Of a stretch of 64,000 nucleotides of DNA, positions 7,747 through 15,568 are shown one piece after another. The notes below the pieces were generated by a model. It saw only the letters and a program-made list of their open reading frames with translations, did no database searches and had not been told where the DNA came from. Numbering within the stretch: the first letter of the stretch is position 1; each line of letters starts with the position of its first letter. A program made the position numbers and the translations under genes. Origin of the DNA: BD2-11 sp965221785 (lineage in GTDB: Bacteria; Gemmatimonadota; Gemmatimonadetes; Longimicrobiales; Gaopeijiaceae); assembly GCA_965221785.1 (NCBI GenBank), contig CBDCSR010000001.1, forward strand, positions 1-64,000, in the 5' to 3' direction.

Positions 7747-9259
7747 GTTTCTGGCGCACGGAACCGGATCGGCCCGCAAGGCGGCCAAATACCTGCTCGG
7801 CGAGCTTGACGCGGCCGGGAAGCCGCGCGAAGGCGTCGAGGTGCTCAGGGGAGATCCCCACCAGGTGGCCGCCGTGGCCGATGCGCTTCCCTTCGAGCAC
7901 AGGTACACGTCCGGCGTGATCGCGTGGGCGCCGGACGACGAACCGACCGACAAGCAGATCGAGGCGGTCGTGGACGCCTTCGAGAAGACGGCCTGGGCGG
8001 GGCTGGATTTCGACCGATACGCATGGACGGCCGTGCTGCACCGCGAGCGCGGCGGCGGCGCTCATGTCCACGTCCTCGCCGCGCGGTGCGACCTTGAGAC
8101 CGGGCGGAGCTTGAACATCGCCCCTCCGGGCTGGGAGAAAACCTTCGGCCCGCTCCGGGACGCCTTCAACCACGAGCACGGCTGGGCTCGACCGGACGAT
8201 CCGGCGCGGGCCAGGGTGCAGCAACCGGGCCACCGCGCCTACATCGAGGCGACCCGGCTGCGGGCGGGTCTCAGGCTCGAAGCCTCCCCCCGCGACCTGA
8301 TCCGCGACTACCTGCTCCAGCGCGTCGAGCACGGGACCGTGCGGAATCGCCACGAGGTCGTAGACGCGCTCCGCGAGGCCGGTCTCGAAGTGCCGCGCCA
8401 AGGGATGGACTACGTCACCGCGCTGGACCCGGAAACGGGCGACCGGTGGCGGCTGAAAGGAGAACTGTACGGCATTGGATTTCAGCGCGAACGATTTGAC
8501 CGCCCGGCTGGGGAGACGGCTGGAGACCGAACGCAGGGAGATCGAGGAGTTGACCGCGAACGAGCTGGAGCGGCTCGGCGAGAACTCGCGGCGCGTCGCG
8601 AGGCGCGCGCTGCGTTCCATCGAGCGCGATACGGAGGTGGCGGTCGGGAACATGCGCGAGTTGCTGGTCAAGGCGTGGCTCCGGCCGCTGATCGTCGGCG
8701 TGGCTCTCTGGCTCGGCATCTTCGTCGGGAGCTGGGCGACGATGCAGTGGTTGTCGAGGAGCATTCAGGACCGGATCGAGGACATCGAACTGGCGAACAT
8801 CGAGATCGAGGGCGGGCGCGAGATGATCGCCGAGATCGAGGAGACGACGTGGGGCGTGGGGCTGCGGGAAGTCAACGGGGTGCGGTACGTGACGCTGCCG
8901 CGTGGCACGCCGGTCCTGACGGCCTTCACCGTGGACGGGCGGCCTTACGTAGAGCTGTCGAGAAGGTGAGGAGGCTGCATGACCGAATTGGAGAGGCAGT
9001 TGACGGAGGCCTTGAAGACGTTGTCCGCGCAGTCCGGGACGGAACGGCGGCGGCAGTCCGAGCAGGTCGAAGCCTTGCGGCGGCGCGTCGAGCGGCTGAG
9101 CGCGGAGAACGAAGCCTTGCGGCGGCAAATCGAGCGGCTCGACGGGCAAGTGACACGCTTGGCCGAGTATTTCGGGACATCCGCCGCCGCGAGACCGAGA
9201 GGCCTTCGTATCTGATTCCCCGCCCGGGACCGGATCGCGATCAGGGTCCGAGCCGCTGA
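7736..9259 (+). CDS. mobA: Relaxase of the ColE1/MOBP type, left module
   Basis: 507 residues. Relaxases nick oriT and lead the transferred strand. Residues 1 to about 245 form the conserved part. A tyrosine near residue 19 (KYLLGE) is a candidate nucleophile. The metal-binding region near 109 reads GGGAHVHVLAARCDLETG. LRDAFNHEHGWARPDDP and the domain end GDRWRLKGELYG follow. Beyond residue 245 the frame turns into Arg/Gly/Asp-rich low complexity. Two other genes (mobB, mobD) are written there in another frame, as in ColE1, where mbeB and mbeD lie inside mbeA. The C-terminus ends in DQGPSR, matched by DLGPSR in the right copy. The ATG at 7736 overlaps mobC by 11 bp. Confidence 0.85.
   Translation: MHIKFLAHGTGSARKAAKYLLGELDAAGKPREGVEVLRGDPHQVAAVADALPFEHRYTSGVIAWAPDDEPTDKQIEAVVDAFEKTAWAGLDFDRYAWTAVLHRERGGGAHVHVLAARCDLETGRSLNIAPPGWEKTFGPLRDAFNHEHGWARPDDPARARVQQPGHRAYIEATRLRAGLRLEASPRDLIRDYLLQRVEHGTVRNRHEVVDALREAGLEVPRQGMDYVTALDPETGDRWRLKGELYGIGFQRERFDRPAGETAGDRTQGDRGVDRERAGAARRELAARREARAAFHRARYGGGGREHARVAGQGVAPAADRRRGSLARHLRRELGDDAVVVEEHSGPDRGHRTGEHRDRGRARDDRRDRGDDVGRGAAGSQRGAVRDAAAWHAGPDGLHRGRAALRRAVEKVRRLHDRIGEAVDGGLEDVVRAVRDGTAAAVRAGRSLAAARRAAERGERSLAAANRAARRASDTLGRVFRDIRRRETERPSYLIPRPGPDRDQGPSR
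8475..8969 (+). CDS. mobB: MobB/MbeB-like membrane mobilization protein nested in mobA, left module
   Basis: 164 residues from a TTG start, read in a different frame from the relaxase. A charged, probably helical N-terminal part (TERREIEELTANELERLGEN) leads to one transmembrane segment near residues 75-92 (PLIVGVALWLGIFVGSWA). A helix and a short C-terminal domain (GVRYVTLPRG) follow. MbeB of ColE1 has the same plan and the same nested position; it tethers the relaxosome to the membrane. The right module has a clear homologue with a conserved LLxKAWxRPLIVG core, so this frame is under selection. The right copy starts with ATG at the equivalent place, which supports the TTG here. Confidence 0.8.
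   Translation: MDFSANDLTARLGRRLETERREIEELTANELERLGENSRRVARRALRSIERDTEVAVGNMRELLVKAWLRPLIVGVALWLGIFVGSWATMQWLSRSIQDRIEDIELANIEIEGGREMIAEIEETTWGVGLREVNGVRYVTLPRGTPVLTAFTVDGRPYVELSRR
8979..9215 (+). CDS. mobD: MobD/MbeD-like coiled-coil protein nested in mobA, left module
   Basis: 78 residues beginning MTELERQLTEALKTL, the characteristic opening of MbeD/MobD proteins. The rest is a heptad-rich coiled coil (VEALRRRVERLSAENEALRR) ending LDGQVTRLAEYFGT. An AGGAGG ribosome site sits just upstream of the ATG, 9 bp after mobB stops. That is strong evidence for real translation inside the mobA frame. MbeD is required for ColE1 mobilization and entry exclusion. The right-module copy has the same opening and the same LDGQVTRLAE end. 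Confidence 0.8.
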   Translation: MTELERQLTEALKTLSAQSGTERRRQSEQVEALRRRVERLSAENEALRRQIERLDGQVTRLAEYFGTSAAARPRGLRI

Positions 9260-9501
9260 TGAACCGGGAATCTGGCGCGGACGGCCTCCCGCGGCGAACT
9301 TTGGTTCGCGCAGATCGTGCGGTCCATCACGAGAGGAATCGAATGATGGCACGCACGAAGCGGGACCGGCGCTATAGCTGCGCCGGTCCCGCTTCGTGCT
9401 TCCCATCATTCGATTCCTCTCGTGATGGGCCGCACGATCTGCGCGAACGAAAGCTCGCGGAGCGGCATGGCCCGCGCCAGATCCGGCCCTGCCGGAAGCC
9501 A
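9260..9501. repeat. Central inverted junction between the two mobilization modules
   Basis: The two relaxase genes converge on this 242-bp strip. It is an imperfect palindrome. From about 9306 to 9446 the arms match over some 69 nt with few mismatches, around a 7-bp centre TATAGCT. Each arm carries the start of an integrase gene: a 16-bp core (9310-9325 and 9427-9442), GAGAGG, and the codons for MARTKRDRR (MMGSTKRDRR on the minus strand). Both integrases stop at the centre of symmetry, so the junction looks like a fusion of two elements at their integrase 5' ends. Confidence 0.8.
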
Positions 9502-11076
9502 TCAGCGGCTCGGACCGAGATCGCGGTCGCGGTCGCGGTCGCGCCCGCGCCGGCTCAGCACCGTCACCATCCTCACAAGGTCGCGGCGAGCGTGCCGTAC
9601 GATTCGGCCAAGCGTGTGACTTGCCCGTCCAGCCACTCGATCCGCGTCCGCAAGGCTTCGCTCTCCCCGCTCTGCCGCTCGGCGTGCTGCCTCAAGGCTT
9701 CGACGTATTCTCGCAAGACTTCGACGTATTCTTGCAAAGCTTCGATCTGCCCGGAGTGCCGCCGCTGTGCCCGCTCGTACTGCACGGACAACGTCTTCAA
9801 GGCCTCCGTCAACTGCCGTTCCAACTCGCTCATAAAGCTCCTCTACCTGTTCGACAGCTTCACGGCCGGCCGGTCCCGCACCTCCCAGCCCGGGTCCGCC
9901 ACCGTCCCGAATGGCAGCACCACGTATCGTTCCCCCATGATCTCCCGGAGCGCGATCCCCCAAGTGTCCGCCTCCAGTTCCGCCAGCGTCTCGTGCGCCT
10001 CCTCGATTCGCGCGTTCGCCGCCGCCAGCGTCTCGATCCGGTCGTGGATGCTCCACCCCAACCAGCGCATCGTCGCCCAGCTTCCGCCGAAGAAACCGAG
10101 CCAAAGACTCAGGCCTACGATCAGGGGCCGTTGCCACGCCTTGAGGAGCAACTCGCGCATCTTCCCGGCCGCCTCCTCCGTATCGCGTTCGATTGTACCG
10201 AGCGCGTTCCTCGCAACGCGCCGCGAGTTCTCGGCGAGCCGCTTCAGCTCGCTCGCGGTCAACTCCTCGATCTCCCTGCGCTCGGTCTCCAGCCTCCTCC
10301 GCAGCCGGTCGCTCAAATCGTTCGCGGTCGAAGTTCTCTCCATACAGTTCTCCCTTGAGACGCCAGCGGTCCCCGGTCTCGGGATCCAGCGCGGTGAGGT
10401 ATTCCTTGCCTTGGCGCGGCACTTCGAGGCCCGCCTCGCGCAGTGCGTCGACGACATCGGCGCGATTGCGCACCATGCCGTGCTCGACGCGCTGGATGAG
10501 GTAGTCCCGGATCAGGTCGCGGGGTGAGGCTTCGAGCCGGAGCCCGGCCCGCAGACGCGCCGCCTCGACATAGGCGCGGTGGCCGGGCTGCTCCACCCTG
10601 GCCCGTGCCGGGTCGTCCGGGCGAGCCCAGCCGTGCTCGTGGTTGAAGGCGTCCCGGAGGGGACCGAAGGTCTTCTCCCAGCCCGGCGGCGCGATGTTGA
10701 GGCTGCGACCGGTCTCCAGGTCGCACCGGGCGGCGAACACATGGACGTGAGCGCCGCCGCCCTTCTCCCGGTGCAGCACCGCCGCCCATGCGTAGCGGTC
10801 GGGCTCCAGACCCGCCCAGGCCGTCTTCTCGAACTCGTCGAGGACGGCTTCGATCTGCTCGTCGGTGGGATGGTCGTCCGGCGCCCAGGCGATCACGCCG
10901 GACGTGTACCGGTGCTCGAACTCCAGCGTGTCCGCCAAGGCGGCCACGTCGTTCGGATCCCCGCGCAGCACCTCGACGCCTTCGCGCGGCTTCCCCGCCG
11001 CGTCCAACTCCCCGAGGAGGTACTTCGCCGCGTCCCGCGCCGATCCGGTTCCGCGGGCGAGGAACTTAACCAGCAT
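9502..11076 (-). CDS. mobA: Relaxase of the ColE1/MOBP type, right module
   Basis: 524 residues from the ATG at 11076 (MLVKFLARGTGS). This start gives the same 11-bp overlap with mobC as in the left module; the frame stays open to 11094. The relaxase domain matches the left copy closely: KYLLGELDAAGKPREGVEVL, GGGAHVHVFAARCDLETG, LRDAFNHEHGWARPDDPARA and GDRWRLKGELYG. The C-terminal part is again low-complexity because mobB and mobD overlap it. No disruption is visible. Differences between the two copies are spread evenly, so they are old paralogues or separate acquisitions rather than a fresh duplication. Confidence 0.85.
   Translation of the reverse strand: MLVKFLARGTGSARDAAKYLLGELDAAGKPREGVEVLRGDPNDVAALADTLEFEHRYTSGVIAWAPDDHPTDEQIEAVLDEFEKTAWAGLEPDRYAWAAVLHREKGGGAHVHVFAARCDLETGRSLNIAPPGWEKTFGPLRDAFNHEHGWARPDDPARARVEQPGHRAYVEAARLRAGLRLEASPRDLIRDYLIQRVEHGMVRNRADVVDALREAGLEVPRQGKEYLTALDPETGDRWRLKGELYGENFDRERFERPAAEEAGDRAQGDRGVDRERAEAARRELAARCEERARYNRTRYGGGGREDARVAPQGVATAPDRRPESLARFLRRKLGDDALVGVEHPRPDRDAGGGERANRGGARDAGGTGGGHLGDRAPGDHGGTIRGAAIRDGGGPGLGGAGPAGREAVEQVEELYERVGTAVDGGLEDVVRAVRAGTAAALRADRSFARIRRSLARIRRSLEAARRAAERGERSLADADRVAGRASHTLGRIVRHARRDLVRMVTVLSRRGRDRDRDRDLGPSR
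9573..9833 (-). CDS. mobD: MobD/MbeD-like coiled-coil protein nested in mobA, right module
   Basis: 86 residues starting MSELERQLTEALKTLSVQ. A GAGGAG ribosome site lies just upstream of the ATG at 9833. The middle carries a short internal duplication (EALQEYVEVLREYVEALRQ) absent from the left copy, and the C-terminus is LDGQVTRLAESYGTL. It is probably a coiled coil of the MbeD family that acts with the relaxosome. It is read in a different frame from mobA, exactly as in the left module. Confidence 0.78.
   Translation of the reverse strand: MSELERQLTEALKTLSVQYERAQRRHSGQIEALQEYVEVLREYVEALRQHAERQSGESEALRTRIEWLDGQVTRLAESYGTLAATL
9843..10343 (-). CDS. mobB: MobB/MbeB-like membrane mobilization protein nested in mobA, right module
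   Basis: 166 residues from the ATG at 10343 (MERTSTANDLSDRLRRR). The N-terminal helix is nearly the same as in the left copy (ETERREIEELTASELKRLAEN). One transmembrane segment follows (PLIVGLSLWLGFFGGSWATM), then a helix and GERYVVLPFG. It ends 9 bp before mobD, the same spacing as on the left. The open frame extends to 10457, but the added residues look like relaxase shadow. Role as for MbeB: membrane-linked relaxosome factor (inferred). Confidence 0.78.
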   Translation of the reverse strand: MERTSTANDLSDRLRRRLETERREIEELTASELKRLAENSRRVARNALGTIERDTEEAAGKMRELLLKAWQRPLIVGLSLWLGFFGGSWATMRWLGWSIHDRIETLAAANARIEEAHETLAELEADTWGIALREIMGERYVVLPFGTVADPGWEVRDRPAVKLSNR

Positions 11077-11404
11077 CCGCGTCCGTGCTTTCAAGGGAAG
11101 ACAGGGCCGCGACCGCCCGCTTGATGGCGATGAGGTGGCCGATCACCTCGACGGCCTCGACCGCCCCCTTGTGGGTGTTTGCCCACCGAGCGATCTGGTT
11201 GAGGTTGTTCCCGATCCGGGAGACCTGACGGTTGCGCTCGCGCTCGACATTGGCTGCCGGGACCGTCCAAGTCCGCGTGCGGGCCATTGCCCGGCGGATC
11301 AGCACCGAGAGCGGCACACCGGCGGCTTTGGCCTTGGTCCGCCAGTCGGCGGACTCGTCCGGCGTGAGGCGGACGGCGACGAGGATCGAGCGGCTTCTAG
11401 CCAT
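11066..11404 (-). CDS. mobC: Mobilization accessory protein MobC, right module
   Basis: 112 residues. The N-terminal part VAVRLTPDESADWRTKAKA looks like a ribbon-helix-helix DNA-binding unit. The C-terminal part carries IGNNLNQIARWANTHKGAVE, the MobC signature. It overlaps the relaxase start by 11 bp. A hairpin with runs of G and C (11429-11445) lies about 25 bp upstream of the ATG, as in the left module. It probably binds the adjacent oriT. Confidence 0.85.
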   Translation of the reverse strand: MARSRSILVAVRLTPDESADWRTKAKAAGVPLSVLIRRAMARTRTWTVPAANVERERNRQVSRIGNNLNQIARWANTHKGAVEAVEVIGHLIAIKRAVAALSSLESTDADAG

Positions 11405-11484
11405 CGGGCCGCACCGTCACGGGGGGAAGGGGGGCGACGCCCCCCCGCGCGCCATCCAGCGGAGCGCGGGTCTGTCGGGGATCG

Positions 11485-11530
11485 AAGGGGCAACGTCCCT
11501 CGCCAGCCCCCGGGTTATACCGGGGGTATG
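11485..11530 (-). other. Candidate oriT, right mobilization module
   Basis: A strong inverted repeat at 11507-11526 (CCCCCGG, loop GTTATA, CCGGGGG) directly abuts CTGGCG when read in the direction of mobC (minus strand, 11506-11501). The left module has an unrelated inverted repeat abutting the same CTGGCG, so the layout is conserved while the stem sequence is not. That fits a relaxase recognition hairpin followed by nic. The exact nic base is not determinable here. Confidence 0.45.
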
Positions 11531-11574
11531 CTGGCTCCCCGACATTAGCGACGCTAGAAGACCCCGTGGGGACC

Positions 11575-12072
11575 GCCTCCGGGACCCGGCGACGGCCGCC
11601 GATGCGGTGGCGGGGCACCTCCGCGAGCGCTCCGGGGAACCCGTTCAGACGGACCTCGCGAAGCGCGGCTGACGGTGGGACGTAGACCGATGCGGCGAAC
11701 GATCCCGCAAGCGCCGATGTCGATGGACACGGGCACCGGTTCCGCCTTGGGGGTGGATCGACCTGACTACTTGCGACTCCTCCGGTGCTTCGTCTCGTTC
11801 GTTCGTGCTGCCCTTCGCACTTCGGTAACCCGAAGGGCGGCGCATTACGGATTCCATCGGCAAATGGTTTCAATCCACTCATCGGGGACGACAGCCGCCG
11901 ACGCTGATCCGCGCCTATCTCACGGGGCTTGGGGGGCGCGACCGTCCTTGGAGGCCGGATCGGACGTTTCGTCACGAAGACCGTCCGGAACGTGGGGCCG
12001 TGTCCCCGAGAAGCACGTTCACCCGTGTGCCTAACAACTGCCTCTGCGTCTCCATGCCTCGAACGCTGAAGG
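11575..12072 (-). repeat. Right copy of the structured module-flanking repeat
   Basis: Inverted, diverged counterpart of 5481-5975, with the same order of landmarks read on the minus strand. The hairpin at 11810-11838 pairs GCCCTTCG with CGAAGGGC; the left copy forms a hairpin with different bases at the same place. No intact gene is visible in it. Confidence 0.6.
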
Positions 12073-12237
12073 GCCGCTCGCAAGCAAGTCAAGCAGTCGG
12101 AAATGTCCTACTGTCCGATAACGTTCAAGGATGTTCGATAACGTAAAGCAGCCGAAGGAGGCCGTCGCCAACGGGGCGAAGAAACACCCCCGTTGCGACT
12201 TCGGCGGGCTGTCGCTCTCGCCGATGGCCCGGGCTCG
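12073..12237. other. Spacer between the right module and hsdR, with a short direct repeat
   Basis: Contains two near copies of CGATAACGT, in CCGATAACGTT and TCGATAACGTA, near 12116-12142. They are about 20 bp apart. No gene is evident. The strip lies downstream of hsdR on its strand. Confidence 0.4.
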
Positions 12238-15237
12238 TCAGCCCGTCGCTTCGTAGGCCAGCCGGAACGCGGTTCTCATCACCCACCGCCTGAAATCCGA
12301 GTCGTCGGAGAAGCGCTGGAAGAGTCGCGTGTCGTCCTGAATCATGTCCAGCACCGCCCGCTCCGTCGCCTTGTCGGACTCGACGCGGGTGTTCTCCGGG
12401 TCGGAGTTCCGCCGCGCGTTCTTGAACCTCGCGTCCCTCGCAACGGCGGCCGGGATGTCCTCGGTGGCCGTCCGGATGACCCGGTCGGGATCTCCCCACT
12501 CGATTCCGCCGAACAGGTCGTTGAACTCCTCGATGATCGTCGACAGCCGGTCGGTCTCGATCTCGCCCCGGCCTCCGCCCTCGCCCGTCTGGACCGGATC
12601 GATCTCCGCGTCCGCGTCCTCAAGGATGATCTCCTGCATGGCCCGCTTCTCGACGCGGTAGCTGTCCATGTCGATCCGCTCGAGGATGCCCTTCGACAGG
12701 TCTTCCTCCTCAGGCGCGGGCAGCTTCGGGATCAAAAAGTTCAGGAAGATCGAGCGCTCCTCCCAGCCCAGGTTGTTGTAGGGAAGGATCGAGGACAGGA
12801 ACGCGTAGGCGCGCGTGAACGCCTTGGCCCTGCCCTTGAACCGTACCTGCCCGTCCTCGTCCAGGTCCTCCATGTAGACGGCCACGCACCGGTCGAGGAT
12901 GGGGTCGAGCCGTCCGCGCCCCGCGCCGTCCAGGTACAGCTTCACAAACTCCCGGACCTCTTCGGGGGAGTAGACCTGCGCCCCGTCCAGGTCGGCTTGC
13001 AGGTCGTGGAGCCGGTCCGGGTCGGTCTCGTCGGACAGAATCGTGGTCCGGTAGTAGTCCGCGAAGGCCTTCGCGATGGTCTCCGTGTCGTTCAGGAAGT
13101 CGAGCACGAACACGTCCCGCTTCTCCGGGTGCGACCGGTTGAGCCGCGACAGCGTCTGGACCGCCCGGATCCCCGAAAGCGTCTTGTCCACGTACATCGT
13201 GTGCAGCAGCGGCTCGTCGTAGCCGGTCTGGAACTTGTCCGCGCAGACGAGGAATCGGTACGGGTCCTCTTGGAAGGTCTCTGCGATCTTCGACGAGGGC
13301 AGGCCGTTCAGGCTGACCTCGGTCACTCGATCACCCTTGAAGTCGTGCTCGCCGGAGAACGCGACGAGCGCCGCGTGCGGACTCCTGCGGTCCCTCAGGT
13401 AGTCCCGGATGGCGTGGAAGTACTGGATCGCTCGCTCGATCCCGTTCGTGACCACCATCGCCCGCGCCTTGCCGCCGATCCTGTGCTGCTTGATCACCTG
13501 CTCGTGGAAGTGGTCCACCATGATCTCGGCCTTGAGCCGGATCGCATGTTCGTGGCCCTCGACGTAGCGCCGGAGCTTCTTCCCGGCCTTGCGGACATCG
13601 TACTCGGGGTCCTCCTCGACCGTCTTGGCGAGCCTGTAGTAGCTCTCGACAGGCGTGTAGTGTTCGAGCACATCGAGGATGAACCCCTCCTGGATCGCCT
13701 GCTTCATGCTGTAGGTGTGGAACGGAAGCCGCCCGACCGTGCCGTCGCTCCGAGGGTCCGCTTCGCCGAAGAGTTCGAGCGTCTTGTTCTTGGGCGTCGC
13801 GGTGAAGGCGAAGTAGCTGGCGTTGTCGAGCATCTTGCGGCGCTCGATCTCGCGGTTGATCCGGTCCTCGTAGGTCTCGTACCCATCCCCGCCGCCCGCC
13901 TCGCCGAGCGCGGCCGCCATCGCTCCGGCGGCCTTGCCGCCCTGGCTCGAATGCGCCTCGTCGATGATGATCGCGAAGCTGCGGTCGCGGTGCGCGCTCC
14001 CGATCTCGTCGAGGATGAACGGGAACTTCTGGATCGTCGAGATGATGATCTTCTTGCCCTGCTCAATGAACCGCCTCAGGTCGCCCGACCGCTTGGCGTG
14101 GCCTACGGTCGATCCGACCTGCGCGTACTGCTTGATCGTGTCCCGGATCTGCTCGTCCAGGATCCGGCGGTCGGTGACCACGATGATCGAGTCGAAGACG
14201 TACTTGCCGTCCTGCTTGAGGGGGATCATCCGGTGCGCCAGCCACGCGATGGAGAAACTCTTGCCGCTGCCCGCCGAGTGCTGGATCAGGTATCGCTTCC
14301 CGGCCCCGTGACTCGCCGTGTCCGCCAGCAGGCGGCGCACCACATCGAGTTGTTGGTACCGGGGCCAGATCTGCTTCCGCTTCTTCCTGCCGGTCTTCGT
14401 GTCCTTCTCCTCCAGAAGCTGCGCGTAGTTCTCGATGATGTCCGTCAGGCTCCCACGGGCCAGCACTTCGCGCCACAGGTACTCGGTCTTGAGACCCTCC
14501 GCGTTGGGCGGGTTGCCCGCGCCCTGGTTCCAGCCCTGGTTGAAGGGCAGGAACCACGAGGATTTGCCCTTCAGGTGGGTGCAGAAGCGGACCTCGCTCT
14601 CGTCCACCGCGAAGTGCGCCACGCAGCGTCCGAGCCGGAAGAGCGGCTCCCTCGGGTCGCGGTCCCTCTCGTACTGCCGGATGGCGTCGTGGACCGTCTG
14701 CTTCGTGAGGTTGTTCTTGAGCTCGAAGGTGAAGACCGGAAGGCCGTTGATGAACAGTGCGATGTCGAGCGAACGCTGGGTCTCGTCCCGGCTGTAGCGT
14801 AGCTGGCGGGTGACCGTGAAGCGGTTCAGCTCGAACAGCCGCCGGGCCGTCTCGTTCCCGGGCGACGGGGTGCCTTGGAAGAACTCCAAATGGTGGGGGC
14901 CGTGCCTGACGCCGGCCCTGAGCACGTCGATGGTGCCGCGCTTGTTGATCTGGCCTTGAAGCCGGGCCAGGAACTTGCGCCGCGTCGGGCAGTCCTCCGC
15001 GAGCCGGAGGGCGGCAGCTGACTCGGGTTGCGTGGCCTCTAGGAACGTCCGCAGTTGGACCAGGTCCACGCAGTACTCGCGGTCGTAGTCGCGACCGTTG
15101 CCGGGAGACCAACCGACCCCACCATATCCGGGGGTGGGCTCGCCAACCGTTCCGCTCGACGGCGGATCGCAAGGGTCGCCGGTCAGCGCCTCGCAGATCA
15201 GGCGCTCAAGGCCGCGTTCGGACGTGTCCGTGGTCAT
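12238..15237 (-). CDS. hsdR: Type I restriction enzyme, HsdR subunit
   Basis: 999 residues, normal for HsdR. It is the translocase and endonuclease of a type I restriction complex and cuts unmodified invading DNA. The N-terminal nuclease region near 160-178 has LDIALFINGLPVFTFELK, a PD-(D/E)xK-type motif. Motor motifs are a Walker A SAGSGKS near 320 and a DEAH box (IDEAHSSQGG) near 425. The helicase C-terminal part includes ADKFQTGYDEPLLHTMYVDK and TLSRLNRSHPEK. It is the last gene of the hsdM-hsdS-TA-hsdR run and starts right after the DUF5615 gene stops (15239). No frameshift is seen. Confidence 0.95.
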   Translation of the reverse strand: MTTDTSERGLERLICEALTGDPCDPPSSGTVGEPTPGYGGVGWSPGNGRDYDREYCVDLVQLRTFLEATQPESAAALRLAEDCPTRRKFLARLQGQINKRGTIDVLRAGVRHGPHHLEFFQGTPSPGNETARRLFELNRFTVTRQLRYSRDETQRSLDIALFINGLPVFTFELKNNLTKQTVHDAIRQYERDRDPREPLFRLGRCVAHFAVDESEVRFCTHLKGKSSWFLPFNQGWNQGAGNPPNAEGLKTEYLWREVLARGSLTDIIENYAQLLEEKDTKTGRKKRKQIWPRYQQLDVVRRLLADTASHGAGKRYLIQHSAGSGKSFSIAWLAHRMIPLKQDGKYVFDSIIVVTDRRILDEQIRDTIKQYAQVGSTVGHAKRSGDLRRFIEQGKKIIISTIQKFPFILDEIGSAHRDRSFAIIIDEAHSSQGGKAAGAMAAALGEAGGGDGYETYEDRINREIERRKMLDNASYFAFTATPKNKTLELFGEADPRSDGTVGRLPFHTYSMKQAIQEGFILDVLEHYTPVESYYRLAKTVEEDPEYDVRKAGKKLRRYVEGHEHAIRLKAEIMVDHFHEQVIKQHRIGGKARAMVVTNGIERAIQYFHAIRDYLRDRRSPHAALVAFSGEHDFKGDRVTEVSLNGLPSSKIAETFQEDPYRFLVCADKFQTGYDEPLLHTMYVDKTLSGIRAVQTLSRLNRSHPEKRDVFVLDFLNDTETIAKAFADYYRTTILSDETDPDRLHDLQADLDGAQVYSPEEVREFVKLYLDGAGRGRLDPILDRCVAVYMEDLDEDGQVRFKGRAKAFTRAYAFLSSILPYNNLGWEERSIFLNFLIPKLPAPEEEDLSKGILERIDMDSYRVEKRAMQEIILEDADAEIDPVQTGEGGGRGEIETDRLSTIIEEFNDLFGGIEWGDPDRVIRTATEDIPAAVARDARFKNARRNSDPENTRVESDKATERAVLDMIQDDTRLFQRFSDDSDFRRWVMRTAFRLAYEATG

Positions 15238-15238
15238 C

Positions 15239-15568
15239 TCACCCGCGACGCGGGATCGGCACTTCGATGGCGTGGCCTGGGCGCACCGCCTCGATGGCCT
15301 TGGCGATTTCTTCGGTGCGGATGCGAACCTGGGACCAATCCGTGGACAGCAGTACGACGAGCCCGACCCGCCACCGGGTCAAGTTCTGTTGGTGGGGCAG
15401 GCTCTGGTCGGTCGTCACCAGCACCGCGTATCCCTCTTGCTCCGCCAGATCGAGCAACTCGCCGTTGCTCTTCTCGGACCATCCCTTCTCTGCCAATGTG
15501 TCCACGGAATGGCCGGGAAGGTGTCTCCGCAACGGCGCGGGGGTGCCCTGGTCGAACAGCAGTTTCAA
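15239..15568 (-). CDS. DUF5615 PIN-like toxin component
   Basis: 109 residues. The start is a TTG at 15568 whose bases overlap the stop of the DUF433 gene, giving LKLLFDQGTPAPLRRHLPGH. That opening, with an early acidic residue in a beta strand, and the later VLVTTDQSLPHQQNL are typical of DUF5615, a PIN-like family paired with DUF433. These proteins are predicted nucleases and toxins. No closer start codon fits. The gene lies between hsdS and hsdR and is almost certainly cotranscribed with them. The toxin role is inferred from family pairing. Confidence 0.75.
   Translation of the reverse strand: MKLLFDQGTPAPLRRHLPGHSVDTLAEKGWSEKSNGELLDLAEQEGYAVLVTTDQSLPHQQNLTRWRVGLVVLLSTDWSQVRIRTEEIAKAIEAVRPGHAIEVPIPRRG

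Noticed and set aside
9259..10527. Long plus-strand open frame of 422 codons across the junction and the right relaxase
   Set aside because: It is antisense to mobA/mobB/mobD, begins in the palindrome and has no domain character.
12116..12142. CGATAACGT direct repeat as a dif/XerCD or transposon end
   Set aside because: Only two short copies, no match to a known site that I can support.
12193..14802. 869-codon plus-strand frame opposite hsdR
   Set aside because: Low-complexity antisense shadow of a clear HsdR; no motifs.
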